Of a DNA stretch of 64,000 nt, positions 23,397-34,786 are shown one piece after another (within the stretch, counting starts at the first letter, position 1; every line of letters starts with the position of its first letter). The position numbers and the translations under genes are program-made. The notes beneath the pieces are model-generated. The model was not told the DNA's origin and searched no databases. It saw only the letters and a program-made list of their open reading frames with translations. The DNA is from Coniella vitis (Eukaryota > Ascomycota > Sordariomycetes > Diaporthales > Schizoparmaceae), in NCBI GenBank assembly GCA_011317545.1, contig WUJK01000001.1, positions 3,639,001 through 3,703,000 on the forward strand, written 5' to 3'.

Positions 23397-24761
23397 CGTG
23401 ATATTTCTTCTGATACTGCTGAACGGAAGTGCGATAACGGTTGATGTCAAGGCTGGTTTGCTGAGAATTGAGCTGATGGACCTCAAACTGTTTGGTCTCA
23501 AGATTCTCGTCATGGGGATTGGCTCTGATACAGGCTTCGGTCAACAGTCCACAAATTGGAGAGGGAGTCCTCGACCTTTTATATTGTAGCATGACTTGGG
23601 GCCATCGAGGTCCCTGGGGATCTGAAGGCCAGACGTTGTTCACAGGCCACCTAGTTTGTGCTTATTTGGTGGACGCAAGTACATGCAGCCAAAGATAGGT
23701 CGTCACCTTTGTTGTTATACGTATTGTCCCGTAGGACAGCAGCTAGAGATCGATTGCTCGCTCTAGTATTATGCAGCAGTATGGACGATTTGCAGGCAAC
23801 GACAAGTTTAGTTCTTCAATCCGTGGGATACAGCGTTACCGAGCGGAGGTCGGCATGGTGACCGAGGGCGAGAGAGCGAGGCTGACATATACTTGCCCAG
23901 GCACTTATTAACATGCCAAACGCCAACTGTCCGCTTGCTTGTTCGCCGTTGTTGACACAACGCACACAAGCTTGTGTCCTAGACCTCAAAAATGACGTGC
24001 GGATACGTAATACTGAACCAGTGCACACACACAGTACGATGTCGTCGTGTCACGAGGCCAGATGGCCCATGGACCAGAATTGCTCCGCAGTCCGAGGGTC
24101 CGCTATCAGGTAGTGCAAATGGCTGGTTGCTGAATTGTCAGCAAAAGCAAGCAACTTTTGTTCCTTGGGCCATGCTGGTCTTTGTTGCGAGCGTGAAAAG
24201 CCGAGGAAGTGCCATTGCCAAGCGACAACGTAGTTCTTACAGCGGCCAGAGCCTGAGCCTCGCATATGAGTGAATCTAGTTGTGACAGCGACACACTACC
24301 TAGCTTGCTCAGCAGCAGCTATCTAAGTGTTGTGTGCATCTATCGTGTGCCCGCTTTTCACGTCTTTTCGAGTGTCAGATCTTTGCCTTCCACTCTCACA
24401 TAAGCTCATAAATACAAATGGTAACACGGATGTCTTTCCGAAAGACCCCCCTTTTGTGCCTGTTTTCGTCCTCATCTTTTGGAAGGGTGTCAACACCGTC
24501 GAGGCGAAAGGCAGGAGAAAACGCCAGAGTTCACCAAAGGATATCTTTCCGTCCGTCCCAAAAAAGAAGACCATCCCTCTTTACATTGACTCAATTTCCC
24601 ATCTCAAACACAAAACACCACCTGAATTTTGCGCCGGGACCGTATGCCATGCTTGGAATACTGTAATGTTTCATTATTCGTTGGGGTTGACCCAACGCGT
24701 TTCGTAGCCCTTCCTTTGTGGCCGGGCTTTCAACCACGGCCCCAATCCATACGCCATGTCA
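23397..24761. other. intergenic region, no gene seen
   Basis: About 1.36 kb upstream of the questin-oxidase-like gene and downstream of the 5-phosphatase gene. It is an AT-balanced mix with several short frames on both strands. None has a domain or splice support. If the ATG at 23513 is used, the first 117 nt are coding. Confidence 0.4.
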
Positions 24762-27700
24762 TCAACGATCTGCAATGAGGCCTTTGCTGGTCTCTGTGTC
24801 GTATCCAATAATCCTCGTGAGATAATAAAGTCTGTTGCTTTGGTTAGCTTTCTTCAAACACATCCAAAACCGACACCACTCACTTCTCAAGGTAGAGCTC
24901 TTGGTCCTTGGTATCTTCAAAGGTTTGTTGACACTCCATCCATGCCTTTGCCCTCTCCTTTGGCTTTGTCTTCTTGACAGTCAATTCGAATGTCCCTGTC
25001 ACAGGTCGGTGATCTGATACGCGAACCTCGTGTCGGCGATAGTCGAGCTGCCGTATTCTACCGCGACCGCGGAAGAGTAGCCGATCACACCAAGCAGGGC
25101 TGCGCTTCTTTTCGCTTGTATCGTAGTTGTCTGTTCCTACGTCGTATTTATACGTTGGCGCGAACGTAATGGGCATTTCCTCAAAGATGCGGAGCTTGAA
25201 ATCGGGCTTACGACGTCGTGCAACGAGCAGCTGGTCACGATCGAGCAGCTTAGCAAGTTGACCCTGTTTTACCGCCATAACAACCGTATCGCGGCTCATC
25301 GTGTCAATGCGGTAGTTCAAGTCTCCGTTGAGGATGATGAGTTCGTGGTCAAGGATCATGGAGCCGTCACCACCGCCGGTGAAGTTGTCAATGCAAAGGT
25401 TCGGGTCGCGCTCGGGTGGCATCAAGTTGGCTTCGAGAATCGCAGTGATGTCGTTATTGCGACTCTGTGCTTGGGTTTGGCCAGCGGCCAAATGGCAGTT
25501 GAAGAAGCAAAGCGAAGTGTCGTCAATCAGGAAGCGCACAACAATGGCTCCCTTGTTGCCATGAAGACCACCCATGCCTCGCTTGACCTCGGCCGTATTC
25601 AGTTGCGTGATCCTCGCCCTCACGTCGGCTTTGACAAAAATGCAGGTAAAAAGGCCGACCATGTGAATGGTCTGCAACAGATGGTACAATTGGCCAGGCA
25701 TATGGTCGTCGAGGCTGCGAATGAGAAAGTCTCTCCAGTCCCGGTACTGGTGGCTCATTCGTTCTTGGTCGGACTCCTTCTTCTTGGATTTGAAAAATCT
25801 CTTTGCGGTAGCGGTCTTGTCTTCCAAATCGACCAACTCTTGGAATCCGAATATGAGTATATCTGGAGAGTCGCTACTCCGCAGTAGATTCTGGATGAAG
25901 ACAGAGTCCGCTTCGGAGTATCTTAGGCTATTCGGGGTCGAAGCTCCCGCGTTCCACGTCATGATCACGGCTTTGAGATTTTCAAACTCGCAGTACTCGA
26001 CGTCTTTTGCCTTCATATGGTCTTCTAACCAATCATCTTGGAGCATACCGTCCCACACTCTGATCGTGTTATCACCGCCGAGAGAGAGCACCTGGTGCCG
26101 TCCTGACTGGTAACAGCCAGACCGATCAGCAATGATCTTAATGACTGGATTGTCATGGGCCTGCCACTCTTTCTTGAGAGTCCATGAGCTCTGCATAGCA
26201 TCATAGACGCACAATCTGCCGTTGCTGTAACCCGCCCAGATGTTGCCGCACGAACCCTGAAGGGTATTGATCTTGAACGTGCTGACATTAAGCACTTCTA
26301 GACATGTGAAGTCTTTCTTTGAGTAGACACTAATTTTGCCGTCACTGTGACCAAAGAATACCTTGTCGGGGGCTGATGGAAGGAGGCAACCCGAAGTAAT
26401 CTCGCCAGCACTTTCCTGAGAGAGTGATCGAAGCAAGACTTGGAAAGGAGATTTCCCATCTAAACTAGGGTAAAATATCCGGATTTCTTTGCCATTTGCA
26501 TGCCACAAATGATCTTCCACAATCATAGAGAAGGTCTGGCCTTTGGGAACCCGGAAAGATTGGTCTGGGCGGTCGGTCATGTCGGGAACATGGTCGTCTT
26601 TAGCTGCCCAAACGTGTAAAGTGCCAGCATCGTCCAGCGTCCACAACTCGTTGAAATGTCTGAAGATTTTGGTGACTTCGTTATGGCCGTGTGCGCCGGG
26701 TTTTGTAGCCACAACTCCCGAGGTTTCGATGTCTATTTCCATCAAATCGCCGCTGTTATTACCGATCCAAAGCCTCTTGCCTTCCTCATCGACATTTGCC
26801 CCTGGTTTGAAGCAGACTGCTGTCGCCTTGAGTCCTTCACCATGTGCAAGGCTCATGACCAGCTCGCCATCCCTCAAGCTCCAAACCCGTGTGAGGTGAC
26901 CAGAGGCACATACCCGGTCGCCACTCACGTCGAAAAGACGAGGGTCTGCCTTGGTGACAATTTCATGCTGGCCATGCTTGATATATGGAGGTCTTCGATT
27001 CACATTTGAGGCATCGGGATAGTCTGCGAAGGGGACCTCTGCTTGTCGTGGAGGAGCAAGGGGACCTGCTTCACCGCGCACTTCACCCGGGGGCGCAGAT
27101 GCAATAACTGATTGTCTCGATCCGTTAGCATCTAGATTGCGATGAGAAATAGTATTTGAGCGTCCGTGTATGGGCCTAGCTGGCGATGGATTTCTATTGA
27201 GAGGTGTAGAGACTGTTCGCTTCTGGTTGACCGTTACTGGGATCGTCGTATTGATAGACGCTGGAATCTGTCGTGGGGGCCTAGGAGGAGCAATTTTCTC
27301 GGTTGGCACCGCAGTTCGGTCGAATAAGGTGCTTGCTGGCCGGGCCGGTACCGTAGGTCGCTTGTCCCCCGTGATATTAGGTGTCAAGAGGCCTCTGGCG
27401 GGCCCGTTCAACTCGGCCTCTCGTTCTCTTCGTCTGCTTGCGGTCGCTGGATGCTGTGGTGGCGGTTGTGCAGTGAAGCCGACTTGATATGTCCTGGCCT
27501 TTCCGACTGGCTCTTTGGGCGGCTTGGGCCTCTGCGGCAGCGCCGGAGGCGACTCCTCGCCCAAACTGGCGCACCCGCTGCTGGGCGGGCTGCTGAATGG
27601 GGAGATTTTGTCTGGCGCGTTGGCTCGAGCCATGTCCAGGGCACCATCTCCTACCCATGACCTTCTCTTGAAACCTGGACCATCCAGACTAGCGCGTGGA

Positions 27701-28360
27701 AGGTCCTCGCGCTGTCGCCGCAGTTCCGCGGATCTACGTGGAGGAGGCGGCGATGGAGGTTTGAAGGTAGGCTTGATACCGGGAGATCTACCACGATCGT
27801 TGCTTGAGGGTCGAGGGGGTACTTTGAATGGATTTGCCGGTGCAGGTGGCAGTATTGGCTTGACGACGTCGTCTGGATTCAACAGATTGTGGTCGTTGGC
27901 TGCAAAGGGATCGTCGTTTGGCTTCGGCGGTGACAGTGGAGGCTGGATATTGAGCTCCGGAGCCTCGACCTTGGGTCGCGGAGTCAACGGCGGAGGAGGA
28001 CCAGCGATGGTATGGCGCGCTGGCGAGCGCAGCTGCTGGCCGTTGGCATTGGCGGTGGGAGGGCCAAGACCGGGTTTCTTTGGTATCGGCGGAGGCTCCT
28101 TTGTGCTCGCAGGCTGGAGAGAATCGCGGGGCCGTGGATTGGGCGAGGCATTTCGGCTCGATGGCTGAGTGGTTTGGGCTGGCTGTGACTGTGGCTGGTC
28201 TTTGCCCATATTCTCAAAATGCGACAATAGTGAGGAAACGGGCTTCTGCAGGAGAATCAGTTAGTCACCTGAAAAAGGCATGGATAATGCCACTGGGCAG
28301 GAAGAAGGCACGCACAATCGAGGAGCCATCAGGCCCTCCTTCGCCCTGTGGAGTTGCCAT
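24762..28360 (-). CDS. WD40-containing inositol polyphosphate 5-phosphatase
   Basis: Three exons (28360-28316, 28245-24884, 24831-24762) give 1158 aa. The 15-codon first exon (MATPQGEGGPDGSSI) joins KPVSSLLSHFENM; without it the long frame begins only at TTG or at an internal ATG (28209). Residues up to about 440 are Pro-rich and disordered with several PxxP segments. A WD40-like propeller follows (VWSLRDGELVMSLAHGEGLK, LWIGNNSGDLMEIDIE, TIRVWDGMLQDDW). The C-terminal 5-phosphatase domain contains IFGFQELVDLEDK, GGLHGNKGAIVVRF, NCHLAAGQ, LNGDLNYRID, PAWCDRLLFRG and VSDHRPV, so all catalytic motifs are present. A short helical tail (LYYLTRIIGYDTETSKGL) ends the protein. The architecture matches fission-yeast and plant WD40-type 5-phosphatases. 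It is expected to hydrolyse the 5-phosphate of PI(4,5)P2 or inositol phosphates in the cytosol. Confidence 0.9.
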
Positions 28361-30135
28361 GGCTGGATGTTGGAGATGCCTGGAACAGTGTCGGCGGGAG
28401 GATGGGCGGCGATGGCAGCTGTTGTGGAATGGAGAGAGGCACTGGCGGAGGAGACTGGGCTGGCGTAGGACCCATCACTTATTACTCCTAACAGGAGCGT
28501 CGAGTCGTGGCTGACATGTGGCTCCGCCGGGCCAAGTCGAAGCAGCAGTATGAGGGTGAGGGTCGTCGGCTGGGTTGCAAAGGGAAGAAGTTGGAATCAA
28601 TCAAGTATGAAAGAAGAGCAAATCAGGGGCTGAGTAGAAGTCGAGGTTTTCGGTTGGTGGCTCAGTTGTCCAACAGTGTGAATGAAATGTAAGTATCAAG
28701 TGAACAGCAGCCTGCTATATACAACCATTACAAGAAACCCAATGATAGGAGGTAAGGTTGCAGCATACTTGACAGGGGTGGCTGTTGCTGGGGTCTAGGG
28801 AGTACCGCAGCTTCTACCTATGTAGCATAGTAAAGTACCTGAACTGGCGGACGTACCATAGTATGTAGTAGTGAATTACCATGTACATTGGACAGGGTTT
28901 TTTTTTGGTCCACTAACCCGCTAGATATACACGCACACACTGTCTTGATTACGTCACGGCCTCCCCACTGGTCATGGTGCTGAAGCTGCTTATTTTATTC
29001 TCCGGGCCACAACCGCTCATCGTTGGAATTGGATTGCAGGTTCAATGTCTTCTTTGCATGCTCTACTATGTATAGGATGGCGTGAAAAGGACATGCATTA
29101 CTCAGCACCCTCAATTTGCTAGCTATCAGCCTACTGGACCAGAAACGCACTTATGCAAATCGCTCAGTTTCAGCCATGTGTAAATAAACCGGGTACTCTA
29201 CAGCGCATGGATGGTATGCCTTCGTGCTGTGAGTGGGCCGTGCTGGCAGGCTGGCAGGTTCACTAAATGCGGCGCCTCTAAGCCCTTCCCGCTATTACAT
29301 AGTACTGGCTGCACTGAGCTGGTACTTACTATGTACTTTTAGTATTACAATGTAAGTAGTGTCTCTATGCCTCATCAATATATAAGTAAAGCGCGCTATA
29401 ATCCTAATGTTCCCAATGCATTGGATAGCAGCCATTTTTAAGAGGGCAGGTCCTGTACCTGGTGGTTTGCTGTGAAGATACATAGTAAAGGATGTCATTT
29501 TGCACTAGAATTACAGTATAGAATAAGGATAACTTGATGCAGCATATCATCTCAAGGCTGTCCTTGGATCACCCCCTACCCTCTGCCACCATACACACAG
29601 TATACTAAGTATGATTTTCCACCAAAGTATCCTCTGGTATGTAGTCTGACGAGAAAAAGCCTTCAAACATCCATTACTACCTGGGTAGCCTCCCTCTCAA
29701 TCACTTATTATATTACTTATATTCTATAGTATTTTGACTGGCTGGCTGGTTTACGGCCATCAAAAGCCAAGCATGCAAACGGGAATAAAACACAAGGCTG
29801 ACGACTCTGACCCTATGACAAAATTGGTCCTGCTCTGACCGGTACACTGCCGACGGCAGCGCGGCTAGGCGGGCACTGACGGCAGGAGCGGGGTTTCTCG
29901 GGGCGGGAGGAAGTCTAGAAGGTGGCCATGTACCGATGTAGCTCCGAACATCAGCTGAGAAAGCTCCAAACCCCCCAACGGCCCTCAAAGGTGCTCCAAA
30001 AAGATTGTTTCCAAAGGAAGACGTCAGAAACATCCTCACCACTTATCGCTACCGCATAGTACTTGACGCCTCACCCACGGATCCCACCACTGCCTTCCAT
30101 CATCAATTCCTCGTTATTTGTGTATCCACTTGAGA
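28361..30135. other. divergent intergenic region with repeated short motifs
   Basis: About 1.8 kb between the 5-phosphatase gene (-) and the small DUF4748-like gene (+). AT-rich parts carry several TACATAGTA/TACTATGTA copies (29296, 29327, 29479) and related CATAGTA variants. I see no gene, RNA or transposon ORF. Confidence 0.45.
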
Positions 30136-30719
30136 ATGAATACCGTAGGTGCAACCCAGCCTTTCTACGAATTTATGCGACCAGTGTCGAAGGATGAGCT
30201 AACGCTAAGTCTCAAAAACAGGTCAAATCTTTCTGGTGCGCAGTTACCCCATAAAAGGTGCTGGTAGAATCTTTGGCTGATGATTGTATCTTGGCAGGTT
30301 GGGCTGGGGCTCCCTCTGTGTTGGTAAGCAAAACAGAATTGTCGTTGTTCAGACTTCGGAAGAACTACAAAACCTCTGACCACTTGTGTCTCATAGCTGG
30401 AGCCGGAGCATACGTCGTGGCGAAGCGCAGCATCAACGCTGATAGACAAGCCCGCCTTCAGGAGCAGCGCAAGAAGAAGAGCATGATCGAATCCCTCGAG
30501 AACAGCGCTGGTGTGACTTCGTCCTATACGAGCGCTGCCGATTCGCCAAACGGCGGTCCGAATATGGATCCCGTAGGGTCTCCAAGTCGAGAAGGGGCTG
30601 AACCAGCGCCCACGAGACATGCGCCAACTACGGAGAGCGAACGAGTATTCGAAAAGAGCAAATACGAGAGCTCAACACCGTTCCGCAGCAAAAAGGGGGA
30701 CCGATTCTCCGATATATGA
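30136..30719 (+). CDS. small single-TM protein, DUF4748-like
   Basis: Four exons, the first three tiny (30136-30144, 30222-30235, 30298-30323, 30397-30719), give 123 aa. The assembled N-terminus MNTVKSFWLGWGSLCVAGAG, followed by AYVVAKRSINADRQARLQEQ, matches the fungal DUF4748 family: a short hydrophobic segment (about residues 7-25), then a basic helix starting at the KRSINADR signature. The rest is Ser/Pro-rich and ends SKKGDRFSDI, a conserved closing motif. Function is unknown; the N-terminal helix plus basic stretch suggests a membrane-anchored, possibly mitochondrial, protein, but that is inference. The first three exons encode only 16 residues plus split codons, so the true start is easily missed; the junctions were checked by phase (9+14+26+323 nt = 124 codons with stop). 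Confidence 0.78.
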
Positions 30720-31508
30720 GAGGATGCGCGCTGTGTTTGGTAATGCATCGCCGAACATGGGACAGGCCGCCACAAGAATAATGAATGCTTCTGCGCAGAG
30801 CATCCTTGACTTGACGAACGCTTGAACTCAGCCAGGTCCTACCATTATGGACGGGACAGATCGTGAACTAATAGGTAGATACCTGCTGCTGTTGTTCGTC
30901 AAGCCATTGATGGTTCTACTGTACGTGTACAACAATTTGACCATAGCTGATCATACTTTACACTATGCTACTTCTCTCTAAACCGACAAATTGTGTGACT
31001 GACAATGCTCTCTTTCGTTTGCACGTGGATCCCGCTAAACCAGACAATTCTTGCCTATGTACAGTCGATCAATCGGACGTAGCACTAGAATTTATATACA
31101 TAGTACATAGTACAGCAGCAATAATATTACATACCCACGTATGTACATAGTAGACTGCCTCGAACAACAGCGTGTACTGCACGGCCCCACCCGAGGCCGC
31201 TATCAAGCCGCTGACACCTACATAGTAGCCCTGCGCTAGCGACGTTGATGGCGGCTCTAATGCTAGCTCCCTTGTCGAGCCAGGTCTCTAAGCTCTTCCG
31301 AAATGCGTGTTTAACAACTCCGATTCTCCCATCCCTCGCCTCCACCATCGTCGCTCTGCGAAGCGCATTCTCATTTCCTTTCCTTCCTGAGGCCATGACC
31401 TATCCATGCTCGTCCTAAACCCACGCATCTGACCGCTGGTTGCGCTACGAAGGCGTATCTTCCGCCCGACCATACGGTACCAACCGCGCTGAAGGCATTC
31501 TCTACGAC
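30720..31508. other. intergenic region rich in TACATAGTA motif
   Basis: About 0.8 kb between two genes on the same strand. It holds four of the TACATAGTA copies, two of them overlapping (31097, 31104, 31144, 31219). No supported gene. Confidence 0.5.
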
Positions 31509-33557
31509 ATGGCCGCCGCGGCGCAACTCACCATCGCAAAGGCCGGTCTCCTCGCGGCACTGCTCAAGCCCGACACCGGCGCTGATCTAGTCCCGTGTTC
31601 GCGCGAGGAGATTGAGCAGCTACACGGCTTGCTCAGCGCCGTCACAACCCGGTGCTCACCAGCCAACGTTCAGGTTTGGAAAACCACCACCACTGCCGCT
31701 CCACTGCCGCACAATCCGTGTTGTTGTCGCGCCGACTTGGACATGTGCTTATACTCGTCTTAACGCCCGAAACAGAAGTGCAAGCAATGGATGCTGAAAC
31801 ATATGGTCCTTTCGCCCACGAGGACGGCCGCCGTCGCTAAATATCTGGTCGCCTTTTCCGATTCTCAACAGCAACAGCCGCAGCAAACCAACGATATAAA
31901 AAATGGAACAGAACAGAAGCCATCCGCTAAGAGAAGGAGATTGCATCTTTTGTACATTATGAACGACCTTCTCTTCCATATAAAATATCGAACTCAAACG
32001 AAGAACCTCTTCGCAGAGGTTGCGCCCCGACTTGCAGCCTTGTTCAAGAGTGCCGCTGCCTTCACCAAAGCTCCCAAGCATCAAAAGAAACTTCTAGACC
32101 TCGTACAACTATGGCAAGAACAGCAATACTTTTCAGAAGCGGAAATCGGTTCCCTGCGCGCAGCAGTTGTGGAAGGACCCGAGTCGGCAGAGTCGAGCAC
32201 TACCAAGGATGAGGAAAGCATGCGAAAACCAGCAACAGCAGCATCGTCAGCCTCTGCGCGAGAAGCACCCTTTGTCCTCCCGTCCATGCATGGCGACGCC
32301 TCTGCACCGTGGTACGATCTCCCTGCTGCGAATTGGCTCCCTATCATAGAACCCAACTCGACACGACCCATGAACCCTACCATGATCAAACCACTCCGAC
32401 TCGCCGGTGGAACTGCGGACAAGGGCCTTGTTGATGCCGTAAAGAAGCTTCTCGGTGACGTCGACAAGATCTATGCCAAGGCTGTCCAGCAGGATGGGGG
32501 CTCCTCGCTTTCAGATGTCAGTCAAATGGGCGAATTGCTAGAGCGGGATGAGCTGGGTGATGTTGTTGGCGGTGAAACGTACTACGGCTGGTCAAGGACT
32601 TTCTGCGAAAAGATGAAGAAAAGGCACGAAAACACCAATGGAGCGGATCGCGGTAGAGGGCGCACAGCAGGCTCATCACGTTCTGATAGCCGCTCTCGCT
32701 CGCGAAGCCGAGACCGATCCTCGAACAGTAGCTCCTTGAGACCTATCTTCAAACGACGTCGACTCTCAAACTCACCCAGTCGGAGCAGAGGCAGAAGTCG
32801 AAGCCGAAATCGAAGCCGCAGCCGCAGCCGCAGCCGAAGTGGTCCGAGTGGCGACGGAGCAACCATGCAGGATTACGGCTGGAGTCGGTCGCGCAGCAGA
32901 CGCAGTAGTCGCAGCCGTAGCTATTCTCCAGTCGCAGCCGCTGATTCCCAATTTCAATCACTCTCACGGCCGGAACAACAGCACAACCGCGACGGCTCAT
33001 ACTCACCACCTCGAGCATTTAGCCACTCCACGAACAATGACACGCCACTGACCAAAGGCGCACTGCCACCGAACTTCATGCCTCCGACTCATCCTCACCA
33101 TCAACAACAATTCAACCAACCACCACCACCACCCCTTCTTGGCCTTCCACCTTTTCATGGAGGTCCATTCAACCCTCCTCCGCCGTCACAAATGAGCGGG
33201 GCTGTGCCTCCTCCTCCGCCTCCGCCAAACTTGACAGGCTGGAACGTCCCACCGCCGCCACCTCCCAATTTCCAAGGCCACTGGCCTCCTCCCCCTCCGT
33301 TTCCCGGCGTGCCGCCACCTTCAGGCTCTAGGTTTCCGCAACCAACAGCGCAAGGATGGTTCCCGCCACCTATTTCTGGCATCTCTCCTCCGCCACCATT
33401 AGCGGGCCATCCGCAGCCTGAGTGGATCGGAGGCTGGGGTACTACTCCATCGCAACCTCAGAGCGGGGGATATGGTAACGGCGGGCGCGGAGGCGGTGGT
33501 GGAAGTGGCAGCGGTTATAGAGGCCGTGGTGGCTACGGCAGAGGTCGGGGTTGGTAG
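31509..33557 (+). CDS. CID-domain RNA-processing protein with RS, Pro-rich and RGG regions
   Basis: Two exons (31509-31673, 31776-33557) give 648 aa. Residues about 1-160 form a CID-like helical domain (IAKAGLLAALLKPD, CSPANVQKCKQWMLKHMV, RLHLLYIMNDLLFHIKYR), the fold that reads the phosphorylated CTD of RNA polymerase II. Next are a conserved segment PWYDLPAANWLPIIEPNS and YYGWSRTFCEKMKKRH, then an Arg-Ser-rich domain (about 300-400), a long Pro-rich tract and a C-terminal Gly-rich RGG-type tail ending RGGYGRGRGW. The order resembles the metazoan SR-related CID protein CHERP and its fungal counterparts, so a role in splicing or co-transcriptional RNA processing is inferred. Start is the first ATG of the conserved frame; upstream in frame there is only TTG. 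Confidence 0.88.
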
Positions 33558-34786
33558 GGTGACTCCGTGCGTGGTGGTCTGATAGAAATATCACTTCAGG
33601 AGTCTGTTCATAGGATATAGCATGGCTTGGCCGCTTGTCAAGTTACTGAGTACATAGTATTGAATGCATCGTTCGCTTGACTGGGTCGTGCTAGGTACTG
33701 CTCAAGGACGAATATCCTAAGACTGTAAGACGCTCGAGATCAGACAAGCGTAAAGTTGGCTTTCCAGGGTCCGCTTCAAAGCAAACAAACCCCCACACGT
33801 CCCTCTTCCCCCGGTCGCTAGTCATTCGCCCATTTGTTTCTGCCCACCAGCAGTATGTCCGGGACTGTAACAGCAATAACTATGTTTGCAGAAAAAAGGG
33901 GCATGTGTGAATTAAATCAGGAAAGTAGTAGACCGACCGGCCCAAGTAGACATATCGTTGCCTGTGTCTCCCTTTGCTTCCAATCTCTCTTTGTCTCGTT
34001 CTCTTCTGCAAACCCCAGACCCCCTTCACAAAACAATTTCCGCCTATCAATACGCCGTCTCTTTTCCCCCGAAACTCTTGCAAATTTTTGCTCCCTCCTT
34101 CTTTCGAGAAAAAGAGAATGTTAGTCAAGTGAATGGAAGACAGAAGAAGAGAAAAACGAAGAGAAGAAAAAGACCCCGAATTCTGTACAGTAAAATGAAG
34201 ATCCCTCCTACCCAAACAACCCTTGACTTCTCCCCACCCTTTCGGTTCACGCACGTCGGCGAATCCTGCATCAAGAATCCGAGTGTCAAGAACTCTTACA
34301 CAACCCCTTGCTCTCCCCAAACACGTTGATTGAATCCAGTGCTCTTCTATAAATGTCGTCCTTGCCAGACGACGTCGCTCCCGAAGCGAAACAGAGCTCA
34401 CACAAAAGCTTCCATGTAGGAGGTGCCTTAGTAAATAATACCCACATACTATTACGTAGCATGCATGCGACCATTGTGCAAAGACACGCCCAGCGGTCCT
34501 CCGTCTCCTTGAAGCAGAAAAGACATGCATTCTGAATTCGCAGCCGTCATACTGTCTCATGCTCAATAGATAAAACTCCGCGTGCGCGCAGCGCGCTGCT
34601 GCTCCATGAGCGCGCACTTGACAGTGTCCCAAGGCTGGCTAATGACGTTGTAACCGTGGCTAAATTGAGGCGCTCAATATGTCGTAAACTCAAAATTGAT
34701 TCTGAATGGCTTCACTATGGTTTTGCATGGACAAGAAATGGAAGAGCTTGTTGCTGGCTCTTCAGCGAGTTCTCATGGCGCTCGTG
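33558..34786. other. convergent 3' region, no gene accepted
   Basis: About 1.2 kb between the CID-protein gene (+) and the PP2A B56 gene (-). One TACATAGTA copy (33651) and a GC-rich inverted repeat (34582-34617) are present. A 250-codon open frame on the minus strand (33880-34632) starts at TTG, is Arg/Ser/Cys-rich and resembles nothing I know, so I do not call it. Confidence 0.4.
34582..34617. repeat. GC-rich inverted repeat
   Basis: Perfect 8-bp arms GTGCGCGC (34582-34589) and GCGCGCAC (34610-34617) with a 20-nt loop that itself contains AGCGCGCT. It lies just upstream of the 3' end of the PP2A gene, in the 3' spacer; it could form a transcript hairpin. Confidence 0.7.

Noticed and set aside
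33880..34632. 250-codon open frame on the minus strand in the 3' spacer between the CID gene and the B56 gene
   Set aside because: Starts at TTG, has no domain or intron signals, unlike-coding composition (Arg/Cys/Phe-rich mixture) and overlaps likely 3' UTRs.
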